From Morella rubra (lineage: Eukaryota > Streptophyta > Magnoliopsida > Fagales > Myricaceae), in the NCBI GenBank assembly GCA_003952965.2, contig CM025854.1:276264-340263 (forward strand): a DNA stretch of 64,000 nucleotides. The letters run 5' to 3'. A program made the translations under genes and the position numbers. Shown piece after piece: positions 13,038-25,084 of the stretch (positions are counted from its first letter, which is position 1; each line of letters opens with the position of its first letter). Under the pieces are notes generated by a model. The model was not told where the DNA came from. It saw nothing but the letters and a program-made list of their open reading frames with translations, and made no database searches.

Positions 13038-15807
13038 CTACCTTGCCATCAGTTGCACATTTCCATACTGATTGACAACAGCAAAGACTACTCCGGGCAA
13101 CACATGTATAACTAGGAGCATGAAACATGGAACAACCAAATGAGGAACATAAGGCCCAGCCATCCTAGACCTCAGCACACAATGTGAATGATCATGTATA
13201 CTTGATTTTGAGAGGATATCTGCAAACAATTTTACGGCCAAATAAAACCCCCAAGCAACTGCAGCAACAAGACAACAGGAAGCCCACTGCACTGCATTCA
13301 ACCTGATCACCCAATCAGTCACCATACCCAAAAGCTCGATCCCCGTCACCTGCAAGATCATAACAGCAGCCAAAGTGGCTAAAAACCATAGTTGCGAAGG
13401 ACAACCTTCAACACTTCCTTCTCCACTAGGTCCATGGCGTTGAGTAGATAAAATACTTGACATAGTAAAAAGGCGTTGAAGATCATGGTCTTCCGGGTAT
13501 CACTATTTTTCCAGGCCGGTATGGCTTGTCCCATAAACTGAAAACTCAGCAAGACGGAAGCCTGGCAGATGACTTGAATGGCAATCTTTCTCCACACGAC
13601 CTTGGTTAGAAGAGACTGAGGTCCTACAGCTGGTTTATTGGTTAGCATGAGTTCCTGGCCTTTTAATTCCATTGACATCATTGGGCGACCTAGAAGGCAC
13701 AAAACCATATTCACGTAAAACAATTCCCATCCTGTTATTGGGGATGTTCCAGTACCGATTGCCGTCACTAAGGTGATTAGCAGCCCAGAGATGCAATTGG
13801 TGAGCTGAATTTGAATGAACTTCTGAATGTTGTCGTAAACACATCTACCAAACTTCACAATAGTGATTAGTGAACCAAGGCCTGTGACATTAATATCAGA
13901 GCTCTCTCTTGCCAATTCAGTGCTCCGGGTGCTATCTGTGATCCCCACTTCGGCTTCTTTCAAAGCTAGAGTGTCACGTGTGGTCACCCCTCCATAGAAA
14001 GCAACTATATGACCTTTCTGTTGCGATAGCTTGTATAATGCGAAGCTTGTCCTCAGGAAGGCAACTTGCTATTACAGTAGCGAGTTCCACCTTCTCTATC
14101 ATTCGAGAGCTTCTCAGGTCTCTAGTTTCTTCACCTTCAACTGCCACATCCTTAGAACCGGGAGTATAGATTCCTAATTCACAAGCTATGGCTATCGCTT
14201 CTGGGAGCTCATCCTCTGAAAACAACTTGACGCATACTCCAGCCTTTCTAAGATCTTCCTCTGCTGATCTTATCTCGTTACACTTCAGCCAACCCGTTGC
14301 ATCAATGTAGATGATTGTAATCAGCCCCATTGTGCCACAAGCTGATACATTCCGGACTTCTACCTCACATGACTCTGCCTTTTTCTTCCAGCAACAGAGA
14401 GAAGCTGTGATTGCAGAAGGCATCCCATGTTGAATTCCTATTACCACTGCTACAAGAGCATGCGCCCAAGTACAAATATTTTTGGATTTCAGTGAAATTC
14501 TCTCAAAGATCTTCATCAGCATGTCCACTGAAACATTCACCTTAGATTCCGGCGAAGCTTTGCTGTTATTGTGTTTTCCGCATAAAAGGCGAATTAACAC
14601 TGCGAGAGCAATAACCACACTGACACAAAGAGTAAATATTTCGCTATAATTATTTGGTTCCTCGATCCGAGCTTGTAATAGCCTCTTCTCATTGGGATCA
14701 TGAATCACCAAGCTCAGAGCCTTACCCATAGTTGTATTGGCACCAACCGATGTCACAAGCATCCTACCACTACCCTTGGTAACTTTTGACCCTGCGAAGA
14801 GAAAGGGATTCTGGTCACGATCAATTTTGGAGTTCAGGACCTCATCCACTTCCAAGTCATCCCCTCTCACTAGCAAACCATCAGCCGGAACACGCTCATC
14901 CTCCGTCAAAAGCACTATATCACCCTGTACAACATCAGAAATGGCAACCCGTCGGGTCTCTCCTCTTCTCACGACATTCACTTCCAATTTTTTCATATTC
15001 TTCAACAACTTCTTTACTCGTTTCTTTCCATGGAGAAAGTTCCCTACTGAATGGAATGCAACAAGTACGACCACAGCAGTCAGTAACTTAACCCCTTCAG
15101 GCCACCCATCTTTGAGTCCTTGCTCTATACCATGAGTAACGAAGGACAACGCAGCTGAGATCAAAAGGAGCAAAATTGAGAATCTGGTACAAGCCCTCAA
15201 GAAGAAGTGCCAGAAACCTTTCTCATCAACTGGGTTGTTGTTGGTGCTCCACGCTTGTTGGTCTTGACTGCCATCAATTCCTAGCTGTTAAGTGGAAAAA
15301 TGAATCACACCGTTGTCCAACAGAATAAGTTAGCTTTGAAAATGAAGATTCCATTTGTATTACCTCCACATCATTCGCACCGAAAAGTGCTGCAACCTCG
15401 TTAACGCAACCGATTCTCCTAAGAGAGTTCAAGTTCCTCTCTTTCACAGCCTGAACAACTTTGTTCCGAAGGATCTCTTCTGCATTTGCCTCTTTCTCCT
15501 CCTCATTATCATGAATATCAATCACACATCGGGATTGAGACGAGGAGGTTCGACTGAGTTGTTCAGAAGCAGCAGCCGGTACAGGTTCTTGCGGGCAAGG
15601 AGCATAGGTTGGAGTCGGCGGTGGAGATTCTTGACGAATGAGGTTTTTACGGAGAGAGATGAAAATTCCTATACATAGACTTCGACGCCAAAGCCGGCTG
15701 TATTTTCCACCAGCAGTGGAGGTGGTGATGAGTAAGCCAACACTAAGAATGCTTTCTTCATTCTCATCACCAACTAGGTTATCATTTTCGGTTTTTGACT
15801 GGAACAT
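13038..15807 (-). pseudogene. ACA12/13-like plasma-membrane Ca2+-ATPase relative with degenerate catalytic motifs
   Basis: Exon 1 is 15807-15364 (148 codons, N-terminal regulatory region with a basic amphipathic RLWRRSLCIGIFISLRKN stretch). A 79-bp GT/AG intron (15363-15285) follows. Exon 2 starts at 15284 and keeps frame to about 13985. The fold is a P2B (autoinhibited) Ca2+ pump: ALSFVTHGIEQGLKDGWPEG, then an actuator domain with VVQGDIVLLTEDERVPADG, then membrane helices. The actuator TGES is absent (VDEVLNSKID), M4 PEGLP reads HGMPS, the phosphorylation motif DKTGT reads DATGW, and the roughly 200-residue nucleotide-binding domain is missing. After a frameshift near 13985 the hinge GDGTND reads GGVTTRD. 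The C-terminal membrane domain follows (GRCVYDNIQKFIQIQLT), with a second frameshift near 13390 and an unusual tail ending at 13038. It cannot be an active pump. Confidence 0.85.
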
Positions 15808-15847
15808 GTTTCTGAGTGTACGTGCTTGTCAGGGGTAAAATCTGTGC

Positions 15848-15910
15848 GAGAGAGAGAGAGACGAACGAAGGAGAGAGAGAGAGATAGAGAGAGAGGAGAG
15901 CGAGGGAGAG
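15848..15910. repeat. GA microsatellite in the presumed 5' leader of the ATPase gene
   Basis: Interrupted GAGAGA tracts lie 40-100 bases upstream of the ATPase start at 15807, which reads as CT-rich on the transcript strand. CT-rich leaders are common in plant genes. Confidence 0.7.
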
Positions 15911-16284
15911 TTGAAAGACTTGAAACTGGTACTGGGTCTTACTTTACAGTCTACGCGTAGGGAAACAATCTTGTGGAAACTTCCTTGTCAATCCAAGGAA
16001 GCCATGCTCCGCGTACACTAACCCCAACGTGTCTCATAGGCAAACCCATGTCCCAAAACTAATACTCTAATTGATCGAGAGTGAAAAAAAGGAGGAAAAT
16101 TATCAATTCTGCCCTTGATATTCAGAAAACTAACCGCCTACCAGCTGCAGTTACAACACTGCAGATGGTCAATGCATGATAACAAGCAGGAAAAAAACAA
16201 TTTATTTAAGTTCATTATTGGTATACACTTGAGCATTAATGGAGAGAGTAATAGAGAGCTAAATTCAAGAGAAATTAAGAAGAC

Positions 16285-16461
16285 GTTCGGTTAAAAAAAA
16301 TTCTCAAGATTTTTTTTAATTCTCAGAATACAAAATATTCTACAACCAAACATCATTCTTAACACTATATAAAAATAACTAAAACAAGCATACCAATAAA
16401 GTTAACATCACCTAAAAATTCTCAAAAATAAAAAAATTCTCAAAAAACACCACAACTGAAC
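16285..16461. mobile_element. Possible short MITE
   Basis: The block is a 177-bp AT-rich unit. Its ends GTTCGGTT and AACTGAAC are inverted repeats with one mismatch, and it has repeated ATTCTCAA words near both ends. No target-site duplication was confirmed. The rest of 15911-16739 holds no gene that I can see. Confidence 0.35.
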
Positions 16462-16739
16462 AACCTCTAAGTTGAAAGTAGGGCTGGGCAAACCGGGTTA
16501 GGTTCAGGGTCGAAATTTTTAATCCGACCCCAAATTGGGTGGAACCCCTAGCCGGACCCGCAGAATGGATTCAGTTCGGATTTGACCTTATGGGCCTAAA
16601 AGATGTGACCCAGAACCTTTTGAGTTTTGAGGTCCAAAAACGTCTTGGGCTACCATTTTTTGGACTCAGATGCCCTACGTCCTGGGCAAGGCCAAGTCGC
16701 CTTGGGCTATTTTTTTAAGTCCAGGACGCCCAGCCCTAT

Positions 16740-16908
16740 ATTATTTGTAGTTCAGGACATCTTGGGTTATTTTTTATCATGTCTAGGACGCACTGAGCAT
16801 GTTATTTTTAGCTCAGGGCGTCCTGGTTTAATTTTTTTTCATGCTCAGGACGCACTGGGCATGTTATTTTTAGCCCAGGACGTCCTGGTTCAATTTTTTT
16901 TCATGCCG
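16740..16908. repeat. Tandem repeat of about 62 bp, nearly three copies
   Basis: Copies start at 16740, 16801 and 16863, the last partial. Each contains a GTTATTTTTAG stretch, a CAGGACGTCCTGG-like palindromic core, a T-run and TCATG followed by AGGACGCACTGGGCAT. A more diverged related sequence extends left to about 16640. Confidence 0.75.
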
Positions 16909-16958
16909 TACCTGCCAATTTCCAAATATTTCTTTGCCCCAGACCCGCGGTGAGACCA

Positions 16959-18798
16959 GCACAGATGAAGAGCAAGGCAACTTCAATAAGGGCAAGAAGA
17001 TCGAGCCATGTTGTAGCTGCAGAGAGACATCTATCAGTTTAGGTCTGTTCATTTTCCAGGGATGAAGTTAGTGGCGTAAGCCCAGGCGTTGTTGGCCACG
17101 GGATCAGCAACATGGTCAAAGAGGTTCTCAATTGGGCCCTTGCCAGTAACAATTGCCTGAACGAAGAAACCGAACATGGAGAACATTGCCAAGCGGCCGT
17201 TCTTGAGTTCCTTGACCTTCAACTTTGCAAACGCCTCTTGATCATCAGAGAGTCGATGTGGGTCAAAGGCACCGCCGGGTTAGAGTGGGTCGAGTCCTTC
17301 ACCGAGTAGTCTTCCACCAACCCTGTAGCCTTCAATGAAGCCCATGAGCACAACCTGAACAGCCCAGATAGCGAGAATGCTCTGAGCATGAATCAGGTTC
17401 GGGTTGCCAAGATAATCAAGGCCACCCTCGGAGAAGTTCTGGGCACCAGCTTTGAACCAAACTGCCTCACCGAACTTGACGCCATTCTTTGAAAGGATCT
17501 CAGGGAAGACACAGCCCAGAGCTCCAAGCATGGCCCATCGGCTGTGGATCACCTCCAGCTCACGGTTCTTGGCGAATGTCTCAGGGTCTGCTGATAAGCC
17601 AGCAGTGTCCCAGCCGTAGTCCCCAGGGAATTCACCAGTCAGGTATGATGGAGTTTGCACGGAGAATGGACCCAAGTACTTCGGGCGGTCTGGGCCATAC
17701 CTTTTCCACAAACACACCACAGGTTATGATCCGAGTTTTCCATGACCGAGATCATATATAGAGTACTCATTTTGGGTAATTACCAAAGTATATTGTTCCC
17801 CATACTAAATATATAGACATTTTGCTTTGAACTTTGCACAGAGCTTGGAGTATAATGCTAAACTCAAATGTAAATGGCTTCAAATATATAGCAGCTGAAG
17901 TACTTTACCAAATGCTCTGTGGGGCACTTTTCACCGTGCGCCTCATGGTAACACGGCCGCCACCAAAGCCACCAGCCCTGGACGAGCTCATTGGATTGCT
18001 TCAAAGCGGTCCGGCCAGCGAATGCTGAACGCTGGATGGCGGAGGTAGCCATGATCTATGTGAATTAGCTTCTCGGTATTTGAGTGCTTTTGCTCTATAT
18101 CCTGCAACTGACAGTCTGTGAAGAAGCCTATGGGAGGTGCCAAGGAGGGGGGAGAGAGTTATTAATAACGGGAACGAGAAGATGTTGTAGATTAGGATAT
18201 CTACACGTCAGCTACATCCTATTGGTCCTCACATTGGATGTAGATTTCCAGTTGATTTAATTCGGGGAGCATGAGGTTATTATTAAGCCATGTGGCATTG
18301 AAAGATCTTCGTGATGGGAGGTGTGACCATATATGCACAGAGAATACAGGCCACAGAATGTATATATGTAGCATATAATTCATATTTTTCAGGGGCTGGG
18401 AAAGATGACACGCGTCGCGAACAATCATCAATAGCCAATTTTTTTTAAAAAAAAGACCAATAAGTGGGCAGTCATTAAAAGCCATCCTTTTATATATTTG
18501 GGCGGTTTTAGGCGTATGGTAATGGTAATTGAACCCAATACCTGCAGGTCTTCTAAGTTTTTAAAGGAAATTATAAAGAAGAATTCTTTTAGTTCTAATC
18601 ACTCTTTTTCGGTAAATGGATTAGATGTTTCATACAAATACTACACAAATCTCAAAAGGGCTCTTAGTTTTCTCTCAAAATTTAGTGCATGCATACGTCT
18701 TTAGCAGAAATTTTGGCCAATATGGGTGAAAATGTGTGATTAGAACAATAATTTCAAGACGTTAGAGACATGTCGAAAATAATAAAGCTCGTTATTAA
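16959..18798. repeat. Direct duplication, copy 2 (LHCB2 unit)
   Basis: Same-strand counterpart of 6777-8955. It shows more single-base changes within the gene than copy 1 and lacks the element found in copy 1 at 8263-8639. The homology ends near 18798. Confidence 0.9.
17049..18052 (-). pseudogene. LHCB2: LHCB2-type chlorophyll a/b-binding protein, copy 2, frameshift plus nonsense
   Basis: Exon 1 is 18052-17909 and exon 2 is 17700-17049, with the same intron position as copy 1. Exon 1 has lost two bases near 17980 (relative to the CTCATCCGCAGG run of copy 1), shifting the frame after about residue 23. Exon 2 carries the same TAA at the LDPLY codon (17282-17280) as copy 1. The part after it has further replacements (for example [11 protein letters not shown] reads [11 protein letters not shown]). 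Two independent lesions and relaxed coding sequence mark it as the more decayed member of the pair. The shared stop shows that the nonsense change came before the duplication or spread by gene conversion. Confidence 0.93.
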
Positions 18799-20889
18799 CT
18801 CAATTTAGAACTGAACGTGATGCGGAGCCTCGAAAATGCAGAGTATTTTAACATAAATTCTAACCGTCAAGACGAGCTTTATATTAATGATTTACTATGC
18901 TGCTTATTCAAACCCCAGCTATTTAATAGCTTACATTCATATTTGAGAAGTTACGTATATTACAACAGAGCTAATGTCCTAGCTGCTCTTATGAGTTATA
19001 GTGAACGATGCTGGGCAACAGCGAATACGGATAAATTGAGACTCCGAACACCAAACATTATGAGACGTGAAAAAGAGTAATCGATCTTATAGCTCTAGTT
19101 GCTCGCGAGGAGCATTAAGAACCAAACTTGTCGACGGTTTGAATGGTAAACTGGTGAAGAGGAACAATACTAACTCCCATATCTGATTGGCCATGTTTGG
19201 AAATTTAACCAGAGACATGTTATCCGATCGACTGGAGCTTACTCAATCAAAGTTAGGTACGACATAAACAGACTAGCAATGCACTCAATATTAATATAAT
19301 AGGACTTCTGGAATTATTAGTTTTTATTTTTTAACAAAAGAGGAGGCAATATAATCTACAATAATTGCCATCCACTTTTATATCAGCATCTGCAGTCGGG
19401 ATTGGTAGTCTGATCGAGCAGTGAGCCTTGAGATGGCCCCTAAGGTCACGACTTAGTTTCTAGCATGATTCCATCATCTTGCTCGTGCAATAAGCCCTTA
19501 CGAACGCGGAATACCAATCTTTGAGTGAATTCTGCCAAATGTGGGATATATTCGCAACTTCCAATAGTATAATTGCCTTTGTCTATGGCTTCCACCAATC
19601 TACGATAATTTTCTAGAATTCTCGAGACTGCCTATTTTTCAAATTAAACCCACTTTGCACATTTTCGTTACTTGAGTACAACAGAGCCCAAAGATTTACT
19701 CCGGGTACTTTATATTCTGGGCAACACCTAGGTAACTCTGGATATGCTGAATTAGGTAGCTATCTCAGTCATACAATCATTTGTTACATATAGACTGGCC
19801 AATTTAAGACAAGACATGTCAACCAGCCATCCTAGTTCACAGCACAGATTGAACTCAGGGTTGAGAACCAAACTAGTGGTTCGAAATCAGTTCACTCGCT
19901 TACTTTGCGTTTGTGTTGAGTGTTGCCAGGATAGCTGACAAGTACGGATTATCAACGGACCATATTAATACAAATCCCCTTATGGCAAATCTAGTCTCTA
20001 GGAAAAAAAAAGCACTGAAACTCAATATCTAGACAAATCAGAAGCGGACAACCTGCACTTGACCAGTTTCAAACTACAACATTATCTAACCACAATATAC
20101 TCGAGTCACCTTCCCCTACACGAGCATTACGCTGGACTACATCTCACCGTGCAAGTTTCACGATTGAATCAAAAGGGGTCGAGCGCACATTGCACTCAAT
20201 TACAACCAGTGTTCACCGCTACGAACCAATTAAAGTGCTTTAGTAGCCAACTCCGCTATGCTAGTTCGAGGACAACCCACTTCAATCATGTATATCCTCA
20301 TATAAATGATCACTAAGGCCATAATTTCGGGAATAGCATAAAATACATCTCTTGACCAATTATTATAGACGTAAAATTATAGCTAGTTGACGTTTACCCC
20401 TGATGCGTCCTTCGGCTCATCACTATTTTCCATGGCCTCCTATGGATCCTATCTGTAATTCGCTCTTATGATCCCATATCCCAATTACTCATAACTAAGT
20501 AGGCCCAAAAAAGCCTACGCAGGCAGAGACCGCACGCACTCAACAAGCTCAGGGCAATCAGCATGCAGTAGTTACTCTTACCATTGTTCATAACTTAAAT
20601 CTTTTCTCTCTTTCTTTTTCTTCCACTACTGGCCATTCTGATCCAACATAGCATACTGTATGAAGTGATATCAATATTCACCTTACCGCGAAAAGATAAC
20701 ACTAAAGAATTAAATTAGAAACCCACGGAGTTTTAGTCATGCTCAATGCTTTCACAAGCATTAGGTCGCTTTTTGACAAAATCCCAGAAAAGTTTTAGTG
20801 ACATCATTTAGGCGAGCCTAGAAGGCACCTCAAAATGCATGTACTCAATTGCAACCATCGCTCACAATGCTCTCACCTCCTGTTCATGG
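18799..20889. other. Interval with no recognisable feature, next to the assembly gap
   Basis: About 2.1 kb with a balanced base composition, few homopolymer runs and no open frame above about 90 codons. I recognise no gene, RNA or transposon end. It differs in texture from the AT-rich, poly-A/T-rich flanks and could be highly diverged repeat DNA. Confidence 0.4.
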
Positions 20890-21889
20890 NNNNNNNNNNN
20901 NNNNNNNNNNNNNNNNNNNNNNNNNNNNNNNNNNNNNNNNNNNNNNNNNNNNNNNNNNNNNNNNNNNNNNNNNNNNNNNNNNNNNNNNNNNNNNNNNNNN
21001 NNNNNNNNNNNNNNNNNNNNNNNNNNNNNNNNNNNNNNNNNNNNNNNNNNNNNNNNNNNNNNNNNNNNNNNNNNNNNNNNNNNNNNNNNNNNNNNNNNNN
21101 NNNNNNNNNNNNNNNNNNNNNNNNNNNNNNNNNNNNNNNNNNNNNNNNNNNNNNNNNNNNNNNNNNNNNNNNNNNNNNNNNNNNNNNNNNNNNNNNNNNN
21201 NNNNNNNNNNNNNNNNNNNNNNNNNNNNNNNNNNNNNNNNNNNNNNNNNNNNNNNNNNNNNNNNNNNNNNNNNNNNNNNNNNNNNNNNNNNNNNNNNNNN
21301 NNNNNNNNNNNNNNNNNNNNNNNNNNNNNNNNNNNNNNNNNNNNNNNNNNNNNNNNNNNNNNNNNNNNNNNNNNNNNNNNNNNNNNNNNNNNNNNNNNNN
21401 NNNNNNNNNNNNNNNNNNNNNNNNNNNNNNNNNNNNNNNNNNNNNNNNNNNNNNNNNNNNNNNNNNNNNNNNNNNNNNNNNNNNNNNNNNNNNNNNNNNN
21501 NNNNNNNNNNNNNNNNNNNNNNNNNNNNNNNNNNNNNNNNNNNNNNNNNNNNNNNNNNNNNNNNNNNNNNNNNNNNNNNNNNNNNNNNNNNNNNNNNNNN
21601 NNNNNNNNNNNNNNNNNNNNNNNNNNNNNNNNNNNNNNNNNNNNNNNNNNNNNNNNNNNNNNNNNNNNNNNNNNNNNNNNNNNNNNNNNNNNNNNNNNNN
21701 NNNNNNNNNNNNNNNNNNNNNNNNNNNNNNNNNNNNNNNNNNNNNNNNNNNNNNNNNNNNNNNNNNNNNNNNNNNNNNNNNNNNNNNNNNNNNNNNNNNN
21801 NNNNNNNNNNNNNNNNNNNNNNNNNNNNNNNNNNNNNNNNNNNNNNNNNNNNNNNNNNNNNNNNNNNNNNNNNNNNNNNNNNNNNNNNN
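20890..21889. other. Assembly gap of 1000 N
   Basis: Exactly 1000 undetermined bases, a conventional scaffold-gap length rather than a measured distance. Open frames crossing it are artefacts. It coincides with the left edge of segmental duplication copy A. Confidence 0.99.
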
Positions 21890-23725
21890 AATGCGCCCCC
21901 CCCTCCCCTCTTCTTTCATCTCAGCGGACACCACCTGCTTCATGAAGCAAACGACACCGTTTTCTTTTATTGGACCTGCCGACCCCCCCAGGCCCCAATC
22001 GTTTTAGTCAATTGCACCAACATTGTCACATTGTGTGGGTACGACAATTTGGAAAACTTGGGATTCACATGCCAACTCAGAATAATCTGAAAGGGCGCAA
22101 TATAATTATTCACTGTAATTAGACATGGGAACCCTTGAAAATGATATATTACGCATTAATCATATATATATATATATATAATCAAATACGGCCATGTCAA
22201 GATTACAAAGAGTATTATTTGTGGTACCAACCTTCAAAATAAGGACTGAAAATGTTAATAGCGATGAATCTAAAGAAAAGTGAATTCTTTAGCCTATTTC
22301 TTTATCTTAATTGGAAGAATTAAATTTTGGGTGCAAAAGAGTTGTAATTTACTAACAATCATGTGTTGCAGTAATAATCATGTGTTCAGTTATTTGTCTA
22401 ATAATAAAAATATCAATCCCACGGTCAATATAACTCCAACTTGATCCTTGCAGCATATGGAAAGCCATCTGTCAACCATCATGCGTCTTAGGGCGAATAA
22501 TTAAAAGTATTTGGTGCAAAAAAGTTGTAATTCACTAGAAGAACATGGAAAGCTTTCCACGGATGCACGTGAATTGCCATTGGAATTTGAGGTCAGTGTT
22601 TTAAACTAATCATCAAGTTGATTAAAAAAAAAAAAAAAAAACCCTAACGACGACGCTTTGAACTTTGAGAAGAACGAGTGAGTGGTGAAAGAGAGGAGAA
22701 GAGAAGTGTCCTTGGGATTTGCTGTCGAATCGGCTAATTTAGTCATTAGCTTAACTAACTTGGACTTTTCAAACAAAGAGGAAGATTAAAATAGTCTATT
22801 TAGCTAGGGAGGTAAGGGTGGCAACGAGTAATCTTCGGTTAGCACGTGATCCTCCATTAAACTCCATAGATTATTCTAATTAACTAAAGTCCAAGTCCTT
22901 TGTATGGTAGTATGCCTTTTTTTCCCCCCTAAATTTTCCTTTCTAAGACAAAAATTTCATCACATTAAATCTTATAGAATTCATGTACTATATTATCTAT
23001 GCCTGAATTATACGGTTCAATTTTAACAATAAATTAGAGAAATCATTGCCTAATAAAAAGAAAATATTCAAACTATACAATAGATAAAAAAAGGTAAGAA
23101 AAAACAGAAAAAAAAAAAAAAAAGGACATTTTTTTTAATTTTTGGAATTTTGTCCTGCGGTCAAGAAGCTTCCACCAAGAATTTTAACGTGGCAAATGTT
23201 ACAAAACATAACACGCTTGATTGCAAGAGGTTTTTTAGGTCTTGGTAGCTTGTCTATTGTGTCCGGTCACTGCTCTCACTATCTAGCATGGAGCGTATAG
23301 TTATTTTCTACGATCTATTTTGGGATCCCGCGGGTTATTTTCAACCTGATCTGTATGTTTCGGTTTCATTTTTGAAACTTGACTTAGAAAAAAAAAATTG
23401 CAAGAGGCTTTGCAGCAAAACTATAGGGCTCGTTTAGTTTAATGCTCCAATTCGATTGATTTTAATCCCGAATAGGAAAACAATGTTGCTTGCAGCTTGG
23501 CCTATCGGCTAGATTGATCGCACAACCCACATGGATTGCCAAGAGTGAAGTTTCTGGAGTCAACACTCTTTGGTGATTTTATTAAAACAACAACAGTAAT
23601 GGCCGGAATCCTGCATGGTTAGGCAGAAGTTTGGTAATCAGAGTTCGACCCATGCTGTCCTGAGCTACTCTTCTGGATATTCCTGTTCACAATTTTGCTT
23701 AAGAAGAGTTTGTTTGTTCTTGCAG

Positions 23726-23825
23726 AAGTGGGATAGCTTCACCGAGCAGCAGCAGCAGAGCATAATAGGCAACGATGAACGAATTAGAGAAGAGGAGCGA
23801 AGGAAGATTAACTTGACAGAGAAAG
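23726..23825 (+). other. Exon-like block (captured gene fragment?), copy A
   Basis: A 100-nt open stretch is bracketed by a strong acceptor (TTTGTTTGTTCTTGCAG) and a donor (AG/GTACGT). It would encode a highly charged segment beginning KWDSFTEQQQQSI and continuing DERIREEERRKIN, probably helical. An identical block exists in copy B. I do not recognise the parent gene, and no convincing neighbouring exons were seen. Confidence 0.4.
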
Positions 23826-24040
23826 GTACGTTTTTTCAAAAGAAAAGGAAGCGTTTCCAAAGAAAATCGAACCCACTCCCCAGTGCTGCTGCCTTAACTG
23901 CCCAATATGTGGTGCTCTACCATCTTCTCTTTTTCCATCATTTTGTAGGTCTATGGAATGAAGCATTTAAATTTTGCGTTTCTCTTTTTTTTTTTTTCTC
24001 TCTCAAATCTAAATTATTTTTTCTTATATTTTAATTTTAA

Positions 24041-24524
24041 GATTAAATACACTTTGCATTCTCTATATTTGAAGGTATTGACATATTTCACCCAATATTT
24101 TTATTTTTGAGACATTGAGCCCATTATGTTATCTTTCCCAACGATTTGCACTCTAAAGTGAAATTGGGTGTCAAATTAGACGGTAATCGTACCACCTTTG
24201 CCATTGCTGGTAAGGACTTCAAGAATGACGATTCAAGGCAATAAACGTTTGCCTTTCGAAGAGATATGCTTGTATTGTACATATTCAAGTGATGTGTAGG
24301 CAAACATTGTTTGAGATTCAAGGTTGATACTGCAATTTAACAAAGACTGAGGTCACGTGATATGCACGTGTAAACGATTATCGTCTAATTTGATGCCTAA
24401 TTTCACTCCAGGGTCAAATCCTTGGAGAAGATAACATAATAGGCTCAATATCTCAAAAATAAAACATTAGGGTACAATGTGTCAACACCCCCAAACATAA
24501 AGGGTGCAAAGTGTATTTAATCCG
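24041..24524. mobile_element. MITE with GATTAAATACACTTTGCA ends, probable 9-bp target duplication, copy A
   Basis: Terminal inverted repeats GATTAAATACACTTTGCA (left) and TGCAAAGTGTATTTAATC (right) enclose 484 bp without coding capacity. The flanks repeat TAATTTTAA at 24032-24040 and 24525-24533, a 9-bp duplication as made by Mutator-like transposases. A second inner pair of inverted arms (around 24160-24190 and 24375-24405, sharing an AATTAGACGGTAATCGT-type sequence) extends the fold. The same insertion is in copy B, so it predates the segmental duplication. Confidence 0.8.
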
Positions 24525-24966
24525 TAATTTTAATATAGTATCAAAGCCATTTTTGTTCATGTGGCTCAGGCTAGCCAGCACTCTTGTTGGCCCAGCTTGA
24601 CCCAGTTTGGCCTAGTTCTGACCTTGTTGCATCCGGCCTAGTTTAGTTCCAACTATAGTCCGGAGACAAATATTCCGGCATGTTCTCTCGGGTTTTTCGA
24701 TTCCCCATCCAACATCAATTCGGCGAACTTTCGATATCTTCTCTCAAGCTTTTCGACGCCCCATCCAACACCACTCCGGCGAACTTCCGACATCTTTTCC
24801 CAGTAATCTTCTAGTCTCTTCTGATCATTGTCCCCCACTTCTAGTGACTGTCCTGACCATCTTTCGGCAACTTTCAACCACAATTTTTTTTTTCTTATTC
24901 GGATTTTTTTTTTATAAGTCCAAACTTAACTTGTGTACACCTTGAGTTTGCGGGGAAGTCTTAGAG

Positions 24967-25084
24967 TTCCTCTGGCAAAAATGAGTAACTAAGTACAGGG
25001 TGCATTAATTAAAGAGAATACAAGTTGAAGTTACCTTTGATTTTGCAGAATATGTTCCTCTGGCAAAAATGCCAACATGCTAGT
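24967..25084 (-). pseudogene. RhoGDI gene shard with scrambled order
   Basis: 24981-25071 matches 43697-43788, namely the 3' end of RhoGDI exon 4 (FARGTYSAKSK) with its donor and part of the following intron. To its left, 24967-24983 repeats the 17-18 bases GTTCCTCTGGCAAAAATG that also end the shard at 25054-25071. To its right, 25071-25084 (CCAACATGCTAGTC) matches 43679-43692, which in the intact gene lies on the other side of the shard. The pieces are therefore permuted rather than simply truncated. Confidence 0.85.

Larger units (their letters stand above)
21890..24980. repeat. Segmental duplication, copy A
   Basis: Direct-orientation match to 38829-42490. It contains the exon-like block at 23726-23825 and the MITE at 24041-24524. 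Copy A lacks about 420 bp present in copy B at 40279-40699 and about 110 bp present near 39300-39420. A telo-box-like AAACCCTAA (near 22640) is altered in copy B. The left edge is hidden by the gap. The right edge dissolves into the RhoGDI/fimbrin breakpoint. Confidence 0.9.

Noticed and set aside
16627-16953. 108-codon frame over the tandem repeat
   Set aside because: Its repeats mirror the 62-bp DNA repeat, and no family or start context supports it.
20835-22090. Open frames of 350-410 codons on both strands
   Set aside because: They are almost wholly undetermined bases across the 1000-N gap.
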